A stretch of DNA of 64,000 nucleotides, taken from contig NZ_PDUD01000028.1 in assembly GCF_002646595.1 (NCBI RefSeq), positions 124,001-188,000 on the forward strand, in the 5' to 3' direction. Shown here one piece after another: positions 17,838 through 26,110 of this stretch. The notes under the pieces are model-generated. The model was not told the origin of the DNA. It was given only the letters and a program-made list of their open reading frames with translations, and ran no database searches. The translations under genes and the position numbers were made by a program. This stretch comes from Flavilitoribacter nigricans DSM 23189 = NBRC 102662 (lineage in GTDB: Bacteria; Bacteroidota; Bacteroidia; Chitinophagales; Saprospiraceae). Positions within the stretch are counted from its first letter, which is position 1; every line of letters starts with the position of its first letter.

Positions 17838-18134
17838 TTACGACAAAAGTGATTGCAGCTTCATTGCCAGCGCCATATCGCCTTTGATCTTTACCTTACC
17901 GGACATTACGGCCATCATAGGATTCACGGTACCCTTGCGCAGACCGTCGAGCGTTGCCAGGGAAGTAATAATGGTGGTATCCGCTTCTGCGTCCTCGTTG
18001 GTGATCACGGCTTCTTCTCCCGTGAGATCGAGAAAGACGATCCCTTCGTCAAACTGAAATTTAAGTGATTTGCCTAAGGTGGGCATTCCGGGCGCCGCTT
18101 TGCGGAATTCTTCGGTTACTTGTTCTATGGTCAT
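17838..18134 (-). CDS. SCP2 sterol-binding domain protein
   Basis: A 98-residue protein made of a single SCP2 fold (hydrophobic lipid-binding tunnel): KFQFDEGIVFLDLTGEEA, then DTTIITSLATLDGLRKGTVN and MMAVMSGKVKIKGDMALAMK, the last two being the most conserved parts of the family. The ligand is unknown; stand-alone bacterial SCP2 proteins are thought to bind fatty acyl or sterol-like lipids. It ends 57 bases before the glycosylase start on the same strand, so the two may share a transcript. Confidence 0.88.
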   Translation of the reverse strand: MTIEQVTEEFRKAAPGMPTLGKSLKFQFDEGIVFLDLTGEEAVITNEDAEADTTIITSLATLDGLRKGTVNPMMAVMSGKVKIKGDMALAMKLQSLLS

Positions 18135-18346
18135 TTTGTATACAATTGATGTTTATGATTGGAAAAACTGCGGTTAACAAACGTACAATTTTTCCATTTG
18201 TTTTTATTTATCGTCCTCAAGTCCGGGTTTTCATCTCAATTCTTTGCCGGAGAGGAGTATTGTATAAAAAAACTCCGTCACGCATAATAAGTTCACCCGC
18301 TAAACCATTGTAAGAAAAAGTCCCAACTCCAATACCCTAAAAAACC

Positions 18347-19327
18347 ATGAACAAACGAATCCTGTTTTTCCTGCTGGGGGCCGCGCTTTGGTCCTGTGAA
18401 AAGAATTCCAACTCTCCGGTATCCGGCGATATCGATTTCCGTCAGGAAATGCGGCAACTGGTCCAATCGGTCAGCGCCTATGGCCGTTTTCTCGATCCCG
18501 ATTTCATCATTATTCCCCAGAACGGGGAAGACATCATTACCGTAGACGGAGCGCCGGAAGGCCCTCTGGCCACGGGTTATCTCAATGCTATCGACGGGGT
18601 CGGCCGCGAAGAGCTTTTCTACGGTTACAATAATCGGGATAACGAAGCGACCCCTTACGCCGAGACGTCCTTCATGTTGCCTTTCCTGAATTTACTTCAG
18701 CAAAACGGGAAAGCCATTATGGTCACGGATTACACCAATGATCCCGGCCAGCAACTGGAAGCATCCACTCAGTGTCAGAACCGGGGCTTTGTCCCCTTCA
18801 TTGCAGCCGACCGGGAACTGTCCCTGCTCCCTGATACCAGTCTGCAACCGGCACTTAGCGGAAAAGATATTATTCGCCTGGACCAGGTCGAAAGTTTTCT
18901 CTTTCTGATCAATCCGCAAAAATTTAATGACCGGGCCAATTATATTGCCAGTCTGGCCACCTCCAATTACGACCTGCTTTTGATCGACCTGTTCTTCGAT
19001 GACCAACAGGATCCGCTGACGATCGAGGAGATCCTGCAGTTGCGTTTCAAACCGGACGGCACCCAACGGCTTCTGATCGCTTACCTGAGTATTGGGGAAG
19101 CCGAATCCTACCGCTACTACTGGCAATCGGACTGGGATACCAACAAGCCGTACTGGATGGAAAGTAAAAACAGCCAGTGGGCCGGAAATTACAAAGTGCG
19201 TTACTGGGAACAGGACTGGAAAAACCTGCTCATCGGCAATAAGAACAGCTACCTCAAAAAGATCGTAGATGCCGGCTTTGACGGCGTGTATCTGGATGTA
19301 GTGGACGCATACGAATTCTTTGAATAG
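18347..19327 (+). CDS. MJ1477/TM1410 family lipoprotein (putative glycosidase, GH114-like)
   Basis: A 326-residue lipoprotein (signal ending GAALWSC, Cys17). The body fits the MJ1477/TM1410 family, a TIM-barrel group related to endo-alpha-1,4-polygalactosaminidases: LLIAYLSIGEAESYRYYW near residue 243 and IVDAGFDGVYLDVVDAYEFF at the end, where the conserved acidic residues reside. It is probably exposed in the periplasm or on the outer membrane and acts on a polysaccharide, but this is inferred. It faces the M19 dipeptidase gene end to end, 12 bases apart. Confidence 0.82.
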   Translation: MNKRILFFLLGAALWSCEKNSNSPVSGDIDFRQEMRQLVQSVSAYGRFLDPDFIIIPQNGEDIITVDGAPEGPLATGYLNAIDGVGREELFYGYNNRDNEATPYAETSFMLPFLNLLQQNGKAIMVTDYTNDPGQQLEASTQCQNRGFVPFIAADRELSLLPDTSLQPALSGKDIIRLDQVESFLFLINPQKFNDRANYIASLATSNYDLLLIDLFFDDQQDPLTIEEILQLRFKPDGTQRLLIAYLSIGEAESYRYYWQSDWDTNKPYWMESKNSQWAGNYKVRYWEQDWKNLLIGNKNSYLKKIVDAGFDGVYLDVVDAYEFFE

Positions 19328-19339
19328 CCCCCGGACCGT

Positions 19340-20395
19340 TTAGGCCCAGGCCTTGCGCAGGAAACGCAGCCAGTTGCCGTACATAAAGCCCGCGATATCC
19401 TCATCCGTATATCCTCGCTGGGACAGCAGATCCGGAAGTTTTTGCAGGTCGGCGATCGTATCGAGATCCGCCGGGCCCTGCTCGGTACCGAAGCCACCGT
19501 CCAGATCCGTACCGATACCGATGTGGCGGGTGTTGCCGGCCAGCTGGCAAATGTGATCCAGGTGATCGATCAGTACGTTTAGCGTCACGCCTTTTTCCTG
19601 CGGAGTGGATTTCCGCCGGATCCAGCCGGGCACCATCATCCAGGCATCCAGCGCACCACCGATCACCGCATCCCGGCTGATCAGTTCCCGGATCTGCTCA
19701 TCCGAAAATTGCCGGTTGTGGTCCACCAGCGCCCGGCAGTTGTTGTGGCTGGCCCAGACCGGCCCGTTAAAATGATCCATGGATTCCCAGAAACTCACAT
19801 CACAAAGGTGGGTCGCATCCAGGATGATATTTTTGGCTTCCATGGCAGCTAGTAGAGCCCGGCCCTTCTCCCCTATCCCGCCGGTAGAATCCGTACCGAA
19901 TGCATAGGTACCGGGGCCGTAATGCGCCGGCCCCAATGCCCGCAGGCCCGATTCGTACATCATATCGAGATGCTCCAGGCTGACGATGGAATCCGCCCCT
20001 TCCAGACTGAGCACATAGCCGATTGTGTGACGGTGCTCCGGCCATTCGGTCAGTTGCCTTTCCAGTCCTTCCAGGTCCCTGATCTGCACCAGTTCTCCGG
20101 CACGTTCCATTTCCCGGTACCAGGCGAGTTGACCCTGGGTCTGGGCCCAGGCCTGCTGCGGTGAATGCCAGCCGGGAAGAGGATTGGAGGTTTTTACATA
20201 GCGCGCGATCAGGGTGGCTACGCAGAGCCCGATGTCCCCTTCGCGCATGGCGGGAAAAGAAACGGTGTTGTTACCCCGATCCGGTTTGTCCGTCATTCCG
20301 GCTTCTCGCTGCCGGATATGCGCTACGGTTTGCCGGAAATCCCGGTTCCAGTCCAGGGCGTTCATACTGAGATCGAGGTGGGCGTCGAATACCAT
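19340..20395 (-). CDS. Membrane dipeptidase family (M19) zinc peptidase
   Basis: A 351-residue metallopeptidase of the renal dipeptidase family. The first zinc motif is FDAHLDL (HxD) at the N terminus; ILDATHLCDVSFWESM and GPVWASHNNCRAL supply further His ligands, and IGIGTDLDGGFGTEQG the C-terminal Asp motif. No signal peptide, so it is cytoplasmic. M19 enzymes split dipeptides, including those with a D-residue at the C-terminal side. It is the last gene of a minus-strand run (GntP permease, RidA, D-threonine-aldolase-like enzyme), 36 bases after the preceding gene, which suggests a role in releasing D-amino acids. Confidence 0.9.
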   Translation of the reverse strand: MVFDAHLDLSMNALDWNRDFRQTVAHIRQREAGMTDKPDRGNNTVSFPAMREGDIGLCVATLIARYVKTSNPLPGWHSPQQAWAQTQGQLAWYREMERAGELVQIRDLEGLERQLTEWPEHRHTIGYVLSLEGADSIVSLEHLDMMYESGLRALGPAHYGPGTYAFGTDSTGGIGEKGRALLAAMEAKNIILDATHLCDVSFWESMDHFNGPVWASHNNCRALVDHNRQFSDEQIRELISRDAVIGGALDAWMMVPGWIRRKSTPQEKGVTLNVLIDHLDHICQLAGNTRHIGIGTDLDGGFGTEQGPADLDTIADLQKLPDLLSQRGYTDEDIAGFMYGNWLRFLRKAWA

Positions 20396-20431
20396 ATTGC
20401 CAGTTGGTTTATTGGATCTCTTCTAATAGGG

Positions 20432-21538
20432 TTAAATGGATATTACCCGGTCTCTGGCGATCACTCCCCATTTTTCGGTGGCCAGGCCGTCGCGCACGAC
20501 ATGGGCACTTTCGTACAGGGCGCAGGTCGGACAGATGTGTAAGGGCAGACCGTAAAGCAGCGTACCTACCGGGTAGTTGGCCGGGTTGTCTACTTCGAGT
20601 ACCAGATGCTCTTCACTTTGCCCCAGCTGGCGGGCATCCGGCAAATTGAAAAAATGTACACGGGGAAACGGATTCTCCGCCGCCACACTTTTGTGCCCCA
20701 GGTCTACACAGATCCGGTTATTTCCGGGATGGGATATTACCCGGGTCAGGACCAGACCGGCATACAGGAAGGGCTGTTCTTCGAGTTTGCGCGCGTAGCC
20801 CCAGTCCCAAAGCAAGCAGGTGCCCGGGCTGCAGGTCACATTATCCCGCAAGGCATGCACCGGAAAAGTAGGACTTCCGCCGGCTACCACATCCAGTTGG
20901 CGGCCCGTAGTTCCCTCTATCTTTGCCCGCAATTCCTCCACCGCTCGAAAGGCTTCATCCGAGGCTCGCTTTCGCTCCTCGAACTGTTGCCGGAACTGCC
21001 CGTCGTAAACGTGTAACCCTACCGGATCTACTCCAGGCAGAGATAGGCAATGGTTGAACAGATCAACTGCTTCCGCGCCCGGCTCGATACCGGTGCGGTG
21101 CATACCGACGTCAAGATCCAGGTAAACGGTGAGTGCCTTCCCGGCGGCCGCAAAAACTTCGGAAATAGCGGATGCGGATGCGGTATTATCCACCAGAGCG
21201 GCGTAGTGGGTATCCAGAAAGCGGTTGACCAACTCCAGCAATCGGGTGATCTTGGGACCCACCGGCTGGTAGGCCAAAAGCGCCCGTTCTGCTCCGGATT
21301 GTCCCAGCATTTCTCCTTCCGCGATTGTGGCGAATTTAAACTTGCGGATCCCGGCGGTCATTTGCATATCCACGACTTCCCGCATTTTGTAGGTCTTCAC
21401 GTGCGGTTGCAGGCGGGTGGGGTCATCGGCGACCCGTTCCAGCATCAGCCGGATATTTTCCCGGATCCGGTCCGGATAAACAACCAGACAGGGAGTGTCC
21501 AGCGTATCGGCATTATTGATCTCGTACCACTCAGCCAT
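20432..21538 (-). CDS. D-threonine aldolase / D-serine dehydratase-like PLP enzyme
   Basis: A 368-residue alanine-racemase-fold PLP enzyme of the DSD1/D-threonine aldolase family. The PLP lysine is Lys48 in RLQPHVKTYKM, the usual RxHxKTHK signature with Tyr in place of His. The C-terminal domain carries HICPTCALYESAHVV, where a His and a Cys bind the divalent metal used by this family. It cleaves D-3-hydroxyamino acids to glycine and an aldehyde, or dehydrates D-serine. The RidA gene just upstream fits the need to remove the reactive enamine/imine intermediates such enzymes release. Confidence 0.88.
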   Translation of the reverse strand: MAEWYEINNADTLDTPCLVVYPDRIRENIRLMLERVADDPTRLQPHVKTYKMREVVDMQMTAGIRKFKFATIAEGEMLGQSGAERALLAYQPVGPKITRLLELVNRFLDTHYAALVDNTASASAISEVFAAAGKALTVYLDLDVGMHRTGIEPGAEAVDLFNHCLSLPGVDPVGLHVYDGQFRQQFEERKRASDEAFRAVEELRAKIEGTTGRQLDVVAGGSPTFPVHALRDNVTCSPGTCLLWDWGYARKLEEQPFLYAGLVLTRVISHPGNNRICVDLGHKSVAAENPFPRVHFFNLPDARQLGQSEEHLVLEVDNPANYPVGTLLYGLPLHICPTCALYESAHVVRDGLATEKWGVIARDRVISI

Positions 21539-21626
21539 AATGATGGTATTCAGTTTTGGAATGTATAATGTGCAGTCTCAGACAGGTGCAGAGCATTCGT
21601 TTAGCAGGCACCGAACGATCAATCTA

Positions 21627-22100
21627 TTACACCTTCAGTTCAAATGCCGCTTCGATTTCCACCGGGATATTGTCCGGGAGGCTTCCCATTCCCACGGCAC
21701 TGCGTACCCCGATCCCTTTGTCTTCGCCGAAAACCTGGGCAAACAACTCACTACAACCGTTGATGATGTAGGGATGCTTTTCGAAGCTCGATACACAATT
21801 GACCATGCCCAGCACTTTAATGACCCGCTGGATGTGATCCAGGCTGCCGAGATTGGCGCGCAGCGTAGCCAGAATAGCCAGACCAACCTGGCGGGCGGCG
21901 AGTTTACCGGCTTCCATGTCCATATCCTCGCCGATGCGGCCGATGATCAGGCTCCCGTCGGACTGCACCGTTCCGTGCCCGGAAACCAGGATCTGATTCC
22001 CTACCCGGAGAAATGGTTTGTAAACGCCCAGCGGTTTGGGTGCGGGCGGTAATTCCAGCCCGAGAGCGGCAAATCTTTGTTCAGGTGTTAATGCTTGCAT
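21627..22100 (-). CDS. RidA/YjgF family enamine/imine deaminase
   Basis: A 157-residue RidA-superfamily protein: GNQILVSGHGTVQSDGS in the first half, then QVGLAILATLRANLGSLDHI and the C-terminal VRSAVGMGSLPDNIPVEIEA, the family signature with its conserved Arg. RidA proteins hydrolyse 2-aminoacrylate and other enamines made by PLP enzymes. Its position between the permease and the D-threonine-aldolase-like gene is the arrangement expected for a D-amino-acid catabolic operon. The length is slightly greater than the usual ~128 residues because of an N-terminal extension, a feature of one RidA subgroup. Confidence 0.9.
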   Translation of the reverse strand: MQALTPEQRFAALGLELPPAPKPLGVYKPFLRVGNQILVSGHGTVQSDGSLIIGRIGEDMDMEAGKLAARQVGLAILATLRANLGSLDHIQRVIKVLGMVNCVSSFEKHPYIINGCSELFAQVFGEDKGIGVRSAVGMGSLPDNIPVEIEAAFELKV

Positions 22101-22170
22101 TACTTTCGATTGACAGTTGATGGCGGCCGGTGAACACTCGCAAAACCGTACTTACCGGAGGCCGCCGAAA

Positions 22171-23487
22171 TTATATAATTTGATCCAGTATCAGGACGCC
22201 GATCAGGCCCACGACTGATACAATAGTTTCCATAGCCGACCAGGTCTTGATCGTATCGGTGATGCTAAGGTTGAAAAATTCTTTGAACATCCAAAAGCCA
22301 CTGTCATTTACGTGCGAAAACATCAGACTACCCGCCCCGGTGGCCAGTACCATCAGGTTAGGGTCAGCGCCCGTGGTAACGATCAGCGGCAATACGATAC
22401 CGGCGCTGGTCAGTCCCGCCACCGTAGCCGATCCCACACAGACGCGGATAATGGCCGCAATGCCCCAGGCCAGGATCAGCGGAGAGGTATCCAGGCCCTG
22501 CAACAGGCCCGCAATGTAGGCACTGACCTCGCTCTCTACCAGGATCTGCTTCAGTGCACCGGCTCCCGCAATAATGAGCAGGATCATGGCGATGCCCTTG
22601 ATCCCCTCTTCCAGGCTTTTCCCCACTTCCAGCATGCTTTTTCCCCGCATGATGCCCAATGTAAAGATCGCCACCAGAATGGTGATCAGCATAGCAATGA
22701 TGGGATCGCCCACAAAGGCCAGAAACTGACCGAAGGGAGATGCTTCGGGTACAAACAACCGTAGTACCGCCGTGACCGCCAGGAGCAGTACCGGCAGTAG
22801 AGCCGTAAAAATGCTGATACCCAGACTGGGCATTTCTTCGTCACTTAGTTCTTTGGTATTGAAGAAAGCCTCCAGGGGTTTTGGATTGTACTTTTTGAGT
22901 GTACTGGCAAATACCGGTCCGCCCAGAATGATGGCCGGCACCGCGATGATGAGTCCGTAGACAAGGGTCAGGCCGAGGTCCGCCCCGTAGGTTTGTACAA
23001 TGGCCGAGGGAGCGGGGTGCGGCGGCAGATATCCGTGGGTAACCGAAAGCGCCGATAGCATCGGCAGCCCCACGTAGATCAGGGGAAGTTTGTTGATGGC
23101 CGCCACGGTAAATACCAGGGGGACCAGGATCACAAATCCGACCGAGTAGAACAGCGGAATACCCACGATGAATCCGGTAAGGACCAGCGCCCAGTGAATG
23201 TAACGGACGCCGAAGGCATTGATCAGGCTGGTGGATATGCGCTGGGCCGCGCCACTGTCGGCCACCAGCTTACCCAGCATAGCTCCGAAACCCAGGATGA
23301 TGACCAGGAAGCCCAGAATGTTCCCGATCCCCGTCTGCACGGCTTTGGAAACGGCGGCAGCCGGCATTCCTTCCGCCAGGCCGATCCCGATGGAAACTAC
23401 GACAAAGGCGATAAAAGCATTGATCTTAAAATAACCGATAAGCAGTACCAGCAGCAGGATACCGACAATAACAATTGCTAAGGGCAT
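22171..23487 (-). CDS. GntP family permease (gluconate/D-serine type)
   Basis: A 438-residue integral membrane protein with about 12 hydrophobic segments. The GntP/Ion-transporter signature region (GVRYIHWALVLTGFIVGIPLFYSVG, residues ~94-118) and the later LPPHPAPSAIVQTYGAD are clear. The family takes up gluconate and other sugar acids with protons; one member (DsdX) carries D-serine. It is the first gene of the minus-strand run, followed 70 bases later by RidA. With a D-amino-acid enzyme downstream, D-serine or a D-hydroxyamino acid is a reasonable guess for the substrate. Confidence 0.9.
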   Translation of the reverse strand: MPLAIVIVGILLLVLLIGYFKINAFIAFVVVSIGIGLAEGMPAAAVSKAVQTGIGNILGFLVIILGFGAMLGKLVADSGAAQRISTSLINAFGVRYIHWALVLTGFIVGIPLFYSVGFVILVPLVFTVAAINKLPLIYVGLPMLSALSVTHGYLPPHPAPSAIVQTYGADLGLTLVYGLIIAVPAIILGGPVFASTLKKYNPKPLEAFFNTKELSDEEMPSLGISIFTALLPVLLLAVTAVLRLFVPEASPFGQFLAFVGDPIIAMLITILVAIFTLGIMRGKSMLEVGKSLEEGIKGIAMILLIIAGAGALKQILVESEVSAYIAGLLQGLDTSPLILAWGIAAIIRVCVGSATVAGLTSAGIVLPLIVTTGADPNLMVLATGAGSLMFSHVNDSGFWMFKEFFNLSITDTIKTWSAMETIVSVVGLIGVLILDQII

Positions 23488-23514
23488 AGGTGTTTAAAGT
23501 TTTTCGTTTTTTTC

Positions 23515-23536
23515 AGAGACTGTTCAAACAGTCTCT
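23515..23536. promoter_or_regulatory. Perfect palindrome in the leader of the GntP operon
   Basis: AGAGACTGTTCA followed by AACAGTCTCT forms a 10-bp perfect dyad around 2 bases, 28 bases upstream of the permease start. It could be a regulator operator or an RNA hairpin in the 5' leader. On the plus strand it is preceded, not followed, by a T run, so it is not a terminator for minus-strand transcription. No regulator gene is adjacent. Confidence 0.45.
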
Positions 23537-23609
23537 CCGTACTATTGCAGCGGTCGCCAATATACAAAATACTTTAGGTGTGCCATCCCAGGACGGTACC
23601 CACAAAAAA

Positions 23610-23643
23610 AATCCCGGATGCTCGGGGGTGAGCATCCGGGATT
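23610..23643 (-). terminator. Strong intrinsic terminator of the 23680-24174 gene
   Basis: A perfect 14-bp stem (23610-23623 with 23630-23643, arms AATCCCGGATGCTC / GAGCATCCGGGATT) with a 6-base loop. On the minus strand it ends in a run of eight Ts (positions 23603-23611), 36 bases after the stop codon. Confidence 0.85.
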
Positions 23644-23679
23644 AGTGTTTTTGATTAAAATTTTATAATCGGTCGGTTA

Positions 23680-24174
23680 TTATTTTCTCTCAAATATCTC
23701 ATCCAGAATATTCTCCAGATCGTCGAGATTTTCAATGCTAAGAAAATAACGTTCACCGTTGCGCAGATCTAAACGCAGACCACGGTTTTTACCCATGTTC
23801 CAGCCGCGGGTTCGACTTCCGTACTGTACCGACCAGCCACTCAGCGCAGCCTGCTCGGGCAGTTCGATAATCTCGAAATTCTCTACTTCCTCCCACTTGA
23901 TCTTTTGCTTACTTTTCTGCCAGGGGTAAATACTGTATTTCACCCCTTTGGTGTCTACTTTCACCTTCATTCTTACTTTCAGAAAGTAAGCGAGCGTAAG
24001 CACAAGACTTGCCAGCAGGAAGATTCCCAGAATCAGATTTCCGTTCGCGGCAGCTTCGCCGGAAACGGTAGTTACTACCAAACGAATAGCTGTACCTAAG
24101 GTCAGGATGGCCAAAAGTGCGATGACCTCCCAATGCCGATACCGCTGCGTTTCCTTAAATTTCAACTTGGCCAT
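23680..24174 (-). CDS. Two-TM protein with a PH-like C-terminal domain
   Basis: A 164-residue membrane protein. Two hydrophobic helices (residues ~17-35 and 46-66) are followed by a soluble domain with alternating strands: VKVDTKGVKYSIYPW, IKWEEVENFEIIEL, then YGSRTRGWNMGKNRGLRLDL and a final helix LDDLENILDEIFERK. This pattern resembles the bacterial PH-like (bPH) domains attached to short membrane anchors that are common in Bacteroidota. No function is known. It is monocistronic, with a strong terminator. Confidence 0.75.
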   Translation of the reverse strand: MAKLKFKETQRYRHWEVIALLAILTLGTAIRLVVTTVSGEAAANGNLILGIFLLASLVLTLAYFLKVRMKVKVDTKGVKYSIYPWQKSKQKIKWEEVENFEIIELPEQAALSGWSVQYGSRTRGWNMGKNRGLRLDLRNGERYFLSIENLDDLENILDEIFERK

Positions 24175-24436
24175 GATAAAGTGTGTTTAAATTAAATAAA
24201 TCAAGTTGCGAAACAACTTGTAGAGGGTAGAAAGCGCTAAATTCACAAACAGGGCAATTTCAGCTCCGTTTATTGAATGATTATCCTTCTACTCTATACG
24301 GTTAGGAACGCAACTTGTGTTGATAATTACCCAAGTGGTATGGATTCTACCGATTAGGTAATCATACAAATTTACGAAAAATATAATTAGTTTACATTAA
24401 ATTAACATTGGATTAATTTAAATTTAACATTAGAAT

Positions 24437-25240
24437 TTGTCCATACAGCCGAAAAAGACCTTGATCACCTTAATTATTGCTTACATCCTGATAATTATAT
24501 TGTTATATGGCTTACATGAACGCATAGTTTTTCGTCCAAGCTCATTGGATCCGGACTATTCTTTCGAGTTTAAGCATCCCTTTGTCGAACTCAGCCTCGA
24601 TGACAAAGGCGCGGATCGGTCGCTAAATGCCCTCTTTTTTCCGGTAAGCGAACAGGCAAAAGGTATTGTACTTTACTTCCACGGTAATGCGGATAATTTG
24701 CAGCGCTGGGGAACATATACGGTAGATTTTACCCAAAACCAATACGAGGTGCTGGCGGTAGAATATCCGGGTTACGGCAAAAATCCGGGAACGCCCACTG
24801 AGGCGGAGCTGTACAAAAGTGCTCAGCTCGCTTACGAGCGGGCCCGGGAGCTATATCCCGCCGATCAGATCATTATTTACGGACGATCTCTGGGGTCCGG
24901 TCCGGCCAGCTGGCTGGCCGCGCAGCATCAGGCCCGGCAACTGATCCTGGAAACGCCTTTCCCCAGTATCCCGAAACTCTTCCGGATGCGGGCTTCGGTG
25001 GTGCTGGTGCCCTTCGAGCCCAACCCTAAGTTCCCGGTAGCCCGGCACCTGCAATCCGTTTCTTATCCCATCAGTATCATCCAGGGAACCAACGACTGGG
25101 TGGTACCCTACCGCGTCGCTTCGGAGCTCCGAAAATACCTCAAACCGGATGACCAGTTCATCACGATCGAAGGCGGCGGGCACAGAAATCTGCGCAGCTT
25201 TCCGGAATACGAGAAAATACTGGCCGATTTGTTGCAGTGA
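24437..25240 (+). CDS. Membrane-anchored alpha/beta hydrolase, copy 1
   Basis: A 267-residue protein with an N-terminal transmembrane anchor (ITLIIAYILIIILLYG) and an alpha/beta hydrolase domain: GIVLYFHGNADNLQRWG near residue 74, nucleophile elbow YGRSLGSG, and the terminal GGGHRNL His. This is the bem46/ABHD13-like group of membrane serine hydrolases with unknown substrate. The start is TTG; no ATG lies near enough upstream or in the anchor. The next gene at 25286 is a clear paralogue in tandem. Confidence 0.85.
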   Translation: MSIQPKKTLITLIIAYILIIILLYGLHERIVFRPSSLDPDYSFEFKHPFVELSLDDKGADRSLNALFFPVSEQAKGIVLYFHGNADNLQRWGTYTVDFTQNQYEVLAVEYPGYGKNPGTPTEAELYKSAQLAYERARELYPADQIIIYGRSLGSGPASWLAAQHQARQLILETPFPSIPKLFRMRASVVLVPFEPNPKFPVARHLQSVSYPISIIQGTNDWVVPYRVASELRKYLKPDDQFITIEGGGHRNLRSFPEYEKILADLLQ

Positions 25241-25285
25241 AGTTTTTTGTATATTCATCCAAAGAACACGTCCTAATTTGCAGCA

Positions 25286-26110
25286 ATGACATTGACCAAC
25301 TCCTTCATCATTCTATTTGCCATCTACGTGCTGGTCTGTGTCGTTTTTTACTTTTTTCAGCATTTCTTTTTCTTCCGTCCCGAATTACTCCCCCACGAAT
25401 TCACCTATAAATACCCTTTTGATTTTGAGGAAAAGACCTTCGAAATGGAAGACGGCGGGCGCATCAATGCCATCTATTTTCGGGTACCCAACAGCCGGGG
25501 GGTGATCTACTACCTCAAGGGCAATTCCCGGAGTATCAAAGGCTGGGGGAAATTCGCCAAAGATTTTGTGAGCAATGGATACGACTTCTTTATGATGGAT
25601 TACCGGGGTTTCGGAAAAAGCCGCGGCAAACGCACCGAGCCCATTCTCTACAACGACGCTCAAACCCTCTACAGGTGGCTCGCCAAGCAATACGAAGAGG
25701 ACGAGATCGTGATCTACGGGCGTTCTATGGGGTCGGGCATTGCGGCGCGGATCGCATCCTGGAACCGGCCCAAAATGCTCATCCTCGATTCGCCCTATTT
25801 CAGTTTTTACCACCAGATCCGTCGCTACGGTTTTATTCTTCCGCTGCGCTGGCTGCTGCGGTATCAGATCCGGACCGATCAGTTCTTCCGGAAGATCGAA
25901 TCACCCATCTTCCTCATTCATGGAACCAAAGACCGCCTTATTCCATTTGAGCACAGTGAACGGCTGCAACAGATCCAACCGGAACTGGCCCACCTGTTGC
26001 CCATCGAGGGGGGTGGGCACAATGACCTGCCGGACTACCCGGAATACCACCAGTACCTGTACGATATTCTCAATGGTTATTATGTAGAACAAACCGCCGG
26101 GGCCGTATGA
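25286..26110 (+). CDS. Membrane-anchored alpha/beta hydrolase, copy 2
   Basis: A 274-residue paralogue of the preceding protein: the same N-terminal anchor (FAIYVLVCVVFYFFQHFFFF), GVIYYLKGNSRSIKGWG in place of the HGN motif, nucleophile YGRSMGSG, Asp in GTKDRLIPFE and His in EGGGHNDLPDYP. The oxyanion His-Gly of copy 1 is replaced by LKGNS, so the two may differ in substrate. Its stop overlaps the start of the acyl-CoA ligase by four bases (ATGA), showing translational coupling and hinting that the hydrolase releases a fatty acid for activation. Confidence 0.87.
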   Translation: MTLTNSFIILFAIYVLVCVVFYFFQHFFFFRPELLPHEFTYKYPFDFEEKTFEMEDGGRINAIYFRVPNSRGVIYYLKGNSRSIKGWGKFAKDFVSNGYDFFMMDYRGFGKSRGKRTEPILYNDAQTLYRWLAKQYEEDEIVIYGRSMGSGIAARIASWNRPKMLILDSPYFSFYHQIRRYGFILPLRWLLRYQIRTDQFFRKIESPIFLIHGTKDRLIPFEHSERLQQIQPELAHLLPIEGGGHNDLPDYPEYHQYLYDILNGYYVEQTAGAV

